Both the position numbers and the translations under genes were made by a program. From a bacterium (GTDB taxonomy: Bacteria > Chloroflexota > Dehalococcoidia > Tepidiformales > Tepidiformaceae), in the NCBI GenBank assembly GCA_945861295.1, contig CAMAUF010000069.1, positions 1 to 8,736 on the forward strand: a stretch of DNA of 8,736 bases, written 5' to 3'. The notes beneath the pieces are model-generated. The model was given only the letters and a program-made list of their open reading frames with translations, had not been told where the DNA came from and made no database searches. Shown in pieces: positions 5,821-8,736 of the stretch (position 1 is its first letter; every line of letters begins with the position of its first letter).

Positions 5821-6519
5821 TTACTCTTCTTCCCCGGCGCGCAGGCGTAAGACGCGTTCCTGGAGAATCACGAGAGTGTCCTTCTCCCGCTTGATAAGGC
5901 CTTCCTCCTGATACACGCTGAGCAGCCGGTTCACGCTTACCCTCGTGCCGCCGATCATCGCCGCGATGTCCGACTGGCTGAGCAGCAGAGGCACGACGAC
6001 GCCGCGCTCCTCACGCCGGCCGCGCTCGCGTACGAAGTCCAAGAGGAGCTTGGCGAGGCGCGTGTCCAGATCGAGGAAGTGGGCGTCTTCGAGCCGTTCG
6101 TCCAAGCGTCGAAGACGAGATGCCAGCGTCGCAATGAGCTTGAGCGCGAAATCCGGATGGGAGCGAACGAAGCCCAGGAGTTCCGGCCGCTGCAGCGCGA
6201 GCGTTTCCGTAGGTTCGATGGCTGTGGCTGTCGCGGATCTGGGGTCGCCATCCAACGCGGCCATTTCGCCCACGCATTGACCGGCCGTGAGCAAGGCGAG
6301 CAGCGTCTCCTTGCCATCGGTGTTCATGGTGGTGATTTTGACGCTCCCCGAGCGGATCAGGTGGAAGGCGCCGGCAGTATCGCCTTGATAAAAGAGGACA
6401 TCGCCGCGCTTGAATTTTTGGGGCCGCATCTTGCCCGCGATCTCAGCCACTTCCGTTGGCGTGAATGCCGCGAAGAGGGCGGTCTTGCCCAAGGCATCGA
6501 TGGTTGCGTCCACACTCAT
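5821..6519 (-). CDS. CRP/FNR-family transcription regulator
   Basis: 232-residue protein of standard length. The N-terminal cyclic-nucleotide-binding beta roll (about 15-125) contains FKRGDVLFYQGD (36-47), the conserved GSVKI (58-62) and the phosphate-binding-cassette segment GEMAALDGDPRSATATA (84-100). Glu85, Arg94 and Ser95 match the cAMP-contacting Glu72, Arg82 and Ser83 of E. coli CRP, so nucleotide binding is plausible. No FNR-type cysteine cluster is present. A dimerisation helix (about 123-150) leads to a winged helix-turn-helix, LSQSDIAAMIGGTRVSVNRLL (180-200). In the recognition helix Arg193 and Arg198 match CRP Arg180 and Arg185, but the usual Glu181 is Val194. The gene sits between murJ and polA in the same orientation and has its own -10 box close to the ATG. 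Its targets cannot be read from sequence. Confidence 0.92.
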   Translation of the reverse strand: MSVDATIDALGKTALFAAFTPTEVAEIAGKMRPQKFKRGDVLFYQGDTAGAFHLIRSGSVKITTMNTDGKETLLALLTAGQCVGEMAALDGDPRSATATAIEPTETLALQRPELLGFVRSHPDFALKLIATLASRLRRLDERLEDAHFLDLDTRLAKLLLDFVRERGRREERGVVVPLLLSQSDIAAMIGGTRVSVNRLLSVYQEEGLIKREKDTLVILQERVLRLRAGEEE

Positions 6520-6533
6520 CGGGGCTGATTAAA
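6520..6533 (-). promoter_or_regulatory. Short-leader or leaderless promoter of crp
   Basis: TTTAAT on the minus strand (6528-6533), five of six consensus bases, ends eight bases before the ATG at 6519. Start of transcription would fall on or next to the ATG. CAGCCCCG between box and ATG has no Shine-Dalgarno. A weak TCAACA lies 19 bases upstream of the box. Confidence 0.45.
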
Positions 6534-6588
6534 CCACAGGTTGGCCTCCCCGTGTTGAGATCTCCCGCTGGCGTCACCTGGACCCGTC

Positions 6589-6691
6589 GATTCGCCGGGA
6601 TAAGGGCGCGGCGGACGGCGACGAGCTGTCCTTTGGGGGCATCGTCCCCACCGGCATCCCGGCGGGCCCAAGAGGCCCTCACCGGCGAATC
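6589..6691 (-). ncRNA. Candidate structured RNA between murJ and crp
   Basis: A perfect 10-bp inverted repeat, GATTCGCCGG / CCGGCGAATC, encloses 83 bases beginning nine bases after the murJ stop codon. Read on the minus strand, the inside can form GGGCC-TCTTG-GGCCC, CCGG-GATG-CCGG, GGGG-ACGATG-CCCC and GGAC-N11-GTCC, giving a multibranched fold closed by the long stem. It resembles no RNA family I can recall: it lacks the signal recognition particle RNA tetraloop segment and the hallmark cores of common riboswitches. It could be a 3' end structure of murJ or a leader element for crp, though the crp promoter lies downstream of it. The strand is inferred from the flanking genes. Confidence 0.35.
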
Positions 6692-6700
6692 TGAGCGCCG

Positions 6701-8314
6701 CTACCTGAGCCCAAGAATCGCCCGGACGCGCCCGAGTGCCCCGTCCAGTTCGGGTACGCGAAGCCACATGGCCATTCCGAGGTAGAGGAGAAGCCCGGCC
6801 GCCCCGCCGAAAAGCGCCTGGACCGCGTGGTCGACGACTGAGTCCGCATCGTAGGTGATGAAGCCGAGGGCGAGCCCCAGCATCATCGCGGCCGCACAGA
6901 AGAGGTACCGCGCGCCCGCGTCGAGGTCCGCAGCCGCCGAAGCGCCAGTCCGGCCCAAGTAGACCCAGTAGAGCAATCCCCATTCCAGCCAGGCCGCCAG
7001 CGAGACGGCGAGCGCAAGTCCGCTCGTCTCGAACGGCCCGAAGAGGATCGCGCTGAGGACCAGGTTCAAGCCAACGGCGACAACGGCGAAGATGACGGGC
7101 GTGCGCGTGTCGCCAATCGCGTAGAAGCCCCTGCTGTGGATCTCGATGCCCGCCTGCGGGATCAGCCCGAGACAGAAGAAGCCGAGAGCGAGGGCCGTGG
7201 CGTGCGTATCCTCCGGCCGGAACGCGCCATGTTGGAGCAGTAACGCGGTCACTGGCTCGCGAAGCAGGATGAGGCCGAGCGCGGCCGGGATGGTCAGGAA
7301 CATGATCACGCGGAGGACGCGCGAGACAGTGTCGTGGAGGCCGGCATGGTCGCCGTCGGCGGCCTGGCCAGCGAGCTGAGGGAACACGGCCGTGGAGAAG
7401 GCCATGCCGAAGAGCGCCACCGGCAGGCCCGCCAGGAGCCAGGCGTACGTCAGGTCGGCGACGGCGCCGCCGCCGATCTTCGAGGCGAAGAAGGTCGTCA
7501 CGACGAAGTTGAATTGAGCGGCGGCGAGCCCGATGACGCGCGGCCCCATCAGTTTCGCGACTTCGGGGACCTGAGGGTCGCGCCAGTCGAAGCTGTAGCG
7601 GTACCGCATGCCAAGCCGGACCAGGCCGGGGATTTGCACGACGAGATGGAGGGCCGAGCCCGCGACCACGCCGATCGCGACGCCTTCGATCCCGAACGGC
7701 CCCGCCAGCACGACCGCCCCGAAGATGATCGCCAGGTTGTAGACCATCGGAGCGAGCGCCGGCAGGAGGAATTGTTGCCGCGCGTTGAGGATCCCCGTCA
7801 CCATCCCGCTGATGGCGAAAAAGAACGGCGAGAGCAGCATCAGACGGGTGAGATAGACGGCCTTGTCGAGCTGTTCGCCTTCGAAGCCGGGCGCCGTGAG
7901 CGGCACGAGCCACGGCGCCAGGATGAGCGCGGCGAGGCAGGCGATCGCGGTCGCCAGCGTGACCAGGTTGAGCATGACGCTGGCGAATTCCCAGGCCCGC
8001 TCGCTGCCATCGCGACGGGCGAGACGGGCGAAGACAGGGATAAAGGCGCTCCCCATCGTGGCGCCGGCCAGCACCTGGAAGATCAGGTCTGGCAACCGAA
8101 AGGCGACGAAGTAGGCGCCGACATCGGGCGAGGAGCCGAAGGAATCCGCGATGGCGACTGTGCGGAGGATGCCGAGGAGGCGGGAGCCGAGGAAGCCAAA
8201 GCCGACAATCGCCGCCGCGAGGACCAAGGCGCTGACGCGGTTTGACGCGCCCTGGCCTGATGAGGAGTCTCGATTCTCGCCGGCCTCATCGCGCGGCGCG
8301 GTCGCTTCGGGCAT
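6701..8314 (-). CDS. murJ: Lipid II flippase MurJ (MOP/MviN family)
   Basis: 537-residue polytopic membrane protein of the usual MurJ size, with about 14 hydrophobic segments predicted by eye. It moves lipid II across the cytoplasmic membrane for peptidoglycan synthesis. After a charged 26-residue cytoplasmic tail, the first helix carries GSRLLGILR (43-51); Arg45 and Arg51 match the essential Arg18 and Arg24 of the E. coli protein. The family blocks AYFVAFRLPDLIFQVLAG, GSAFIPVF, GILNARQQFLLPALAPMVYN and GFYAIGDTRTPV follow. The position equivalent to E. coli Arg52 is Phe, as in other homologues with IPDLIF. The frame is open upstream to 8383, but ATG 8314 (MPEAT) is preferred because a TANNNT box sits seven bases before it. 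The gene diverges from the exported protein gene at 8400. Confidence 0.93.
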   Translation of the reverse strand: MPEATAPRDEAGENRDSSSGQGASNRVSALVLAAAIVGFGFLGSRLLGILRTVAIADSFGSSPDVGAYFVAFRLPDLIFQVLAGATMGSAFIPVFARLARRDGSERAWEFASVMLNLVTLATAIACLAALILAPWLVPLTAPGFEGEQLDKAVYLTRLMLLSPFFFAISGMVTGILNARQQFLLPALAPMVYNLAIIFGAVVLAGPFGIEGVAIGVVAGSALHLVVQIPGLVRLGMRYRYSFDWRDPQVPEVAKLMGPRVIGLAAAQFNFVVTTFFASKIGGGAVADLTYAWLLAGLPVALFGMAFSTAVFPQLAGQAADGDHAGLHDTVSRVLRVIMFLTIPAALGLILLREPVTALLLQHGAFRPEDTHATALALGFFCLGLIPQAGIEIHSRGFYAIGDTRTPVIFAVVAVGLNLVLSAILFGPFETSGLALAVSLAAWLEWGLLYWVYLGRTGASAAADLDAGARYLFCAAAMMLGLALGFITYDADSVVDHAVQALFGGAAGLLLYLGMAMWLRVPELDGALGRVRAILGLR

Positions 8315-8327
8315 CGACCCAAGCCTA
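8315..8327 (-). promoter_or_regulatory. Probable leaderless promoter of murJ
   Basis: TAGGCT on the minus strand (8322-8327) fits TANNNT and ends seven bases before the ATG at 8314. There is no Shine-Dalgarno and no clear -35 box. It is the weakest of the four similar sites and is supported mainly by having the same spacing as the others. Confidence 0.35.
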
Positions 8328-8399
8328 CTCGCCGGGGCCGCTAAACGCTCCGGGATACGGCTGGCCCTATCGCGGCCGCACACCTTCGTCGATTATGTG

Positions 8400-8736
8400 A
8401 TGGTGACAGCGCCAAAACGCATGACCTGGCTTGGCGCTGCTCTGGCCGCGGCGACGCTTGGGAGCGGGGGCCTGCTTGTGGCTGGTGGCCTCGTCCCGAT
8501 CTCGGGTTCACCGGGGGCGGCCGATGCCGCCGGGCCGGCGGCCCCGCCGCGAGCGCCCCGCACACCGCGGCCGACGGCGACGCCCGAACCCGCGCCCAAG
8601 CCGAGGCCGGTCGTCATCCCCGGGATCTCCTTCGGGGCGGGATTTAGCCCCGAAGCCGCCCCAGACGAGCGCCCAGGGCCACACCTTGAGCCGCTGCGCC
8701 AGGCGATGGCTCAAGCGGTCGCGGCGTACCCCAAAG
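8400..8736 (+). CDS. Exported or membrane-anchored protein with proline-rich linker, N-terminal part
   Basis: Open frame running off the right edge; 112 residues are visible. The first residues MVTAPKRMTW are positively charged, then a hydrophobic segment (about 11-33) acts as signal peptide or membrane anchor, with a possible cleavage near GAADA-AG (39-45). A proline-rich linker follows (46-74, 12 prolines of 29 residues, with TP and KP steps), then the start of a domain with LEPLRQAMAQAVAAYPK (96-112). Such a layout occurs in exported serine hydrolases of the beta-lactamase class A type, but too little is present to name it. The start is uncertain: GTG 8397, ATG 8400, GTG 8403 and ATG 8421 are all in frame, with no Shine-Dalgarno. 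The gene is divergent from murJ, with 85 bases between the starts. Confidence 0.7.
   Translation, partial: MVTAPKRMTWLGAALAAATLGSGGLLVAGGLVPISGSPGAADAAGPAAPPRAPRTPRPTATPEPAPKPRPVVIPGISFGAGFSPEAAPDERPGPHLEPLRQAMAQAVAAYPK

Noticed and set aside
6589..6691. Signal recognition particle RNA, tRNA or known riboswitch
   Set aside because: No GGAAGCAGCC-like core, no tRNA arms with CCA-adjacent acceptor stem, and none of the conserved cores of TPP, cobalamin, SAM or cyclic-di-GMP riboswitches was seen by eye.
6516..7913. 465-residue minus-strand frame overlapping murJ in another frame
   Set aside because: Very Arg-rich composition typical of an out-of-frame reading. The murJ frame holds all family motifs.
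7334..8245. 303-residue plus-strand frame opposite murJ
   Set aside because: Highly charged, domain-free antisense translation of the murJ membrane segments.
8315..8383. 23-residue N-terminal extension of murJ
   Set aside because: The TANNNT box overlaps this stretch and points to ATG 8314. The extension is Arg-rich and lacks family similarity.

Overview
This is a GC-rich bacterial chromosomal window carrying seven protein genes, two of them cut by the window edges, plus one large non-coding stretch. No taxon can be fixed from sequence alone. The mix of a proofreading-dead DNA polymerase I, a Uma2-type endonuclease, a CRP-family regulator and several genes that look leaderless (a TANNNT-like -10 box 6-8 bases before ATG, no Shine-Dalgarno) would suit a high-GC Chloroflexota-like or Deinococcus-like lineage. 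That assignment is inference, held at low to moderate confidence.

Layout. Positions 1-349 (+) hold the C-terminal end of an acyl-CoA synthetase (AMP-forming). It is followed by a terminator-like hairpin and then, convergently, by an acyl-CoA dehydrogenase (381-1562, -). A short divergent promoter region separates the dehydrogenase from a Uma2-family endonuclease (1660-2328, +). That gene runs head-on into DNA polymerase I (2325-5063, -), and the two stop codons share the tetranucleotide CTAG.

Positions 5064-5820 contain no convincing gene. This stretch holds the polA promoter, several hairpins, a palindromic CRP-like site (TGTA-N8-TACA) and a tandem array of 142-bp units, two complete and one truncated. 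Each full unit folds into two hairpins whose loops share a GCGCCCC-type motif. Next come a CRP/FNR-family regulator (5821-6519, -), a 181-bp gap with a candidate structured RNA (6589-6691), the lipid II flippase MurJ (6701-8314, -), and the start of a divergent gene for an exported or membrane-anchored protein with a proline-rich linker (8400 to the window end, +).

How the genes relate. The first two metabolic genes fit acyl-CoA activation and the first step of beta-oxidation. The rest are housekeeping functions: DNA repair and Okazaki-fragment processing, cyclic-nucleotide-type transcription control and cell-wall precursor export. murJ, crp and polA lie in the same orientation, but each appears to have its own promoter, so they need not form an operon. 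The most notable features are the hairpin repeat array, the consistent leaderless promoter arrangement, the Glu-to-Val change in the CRP recognition helix next to a matching palindrome, and the long-range inverted repeat after murJ. I see no evidence of a defence island, mobile element or other clearly new multi-gene system.
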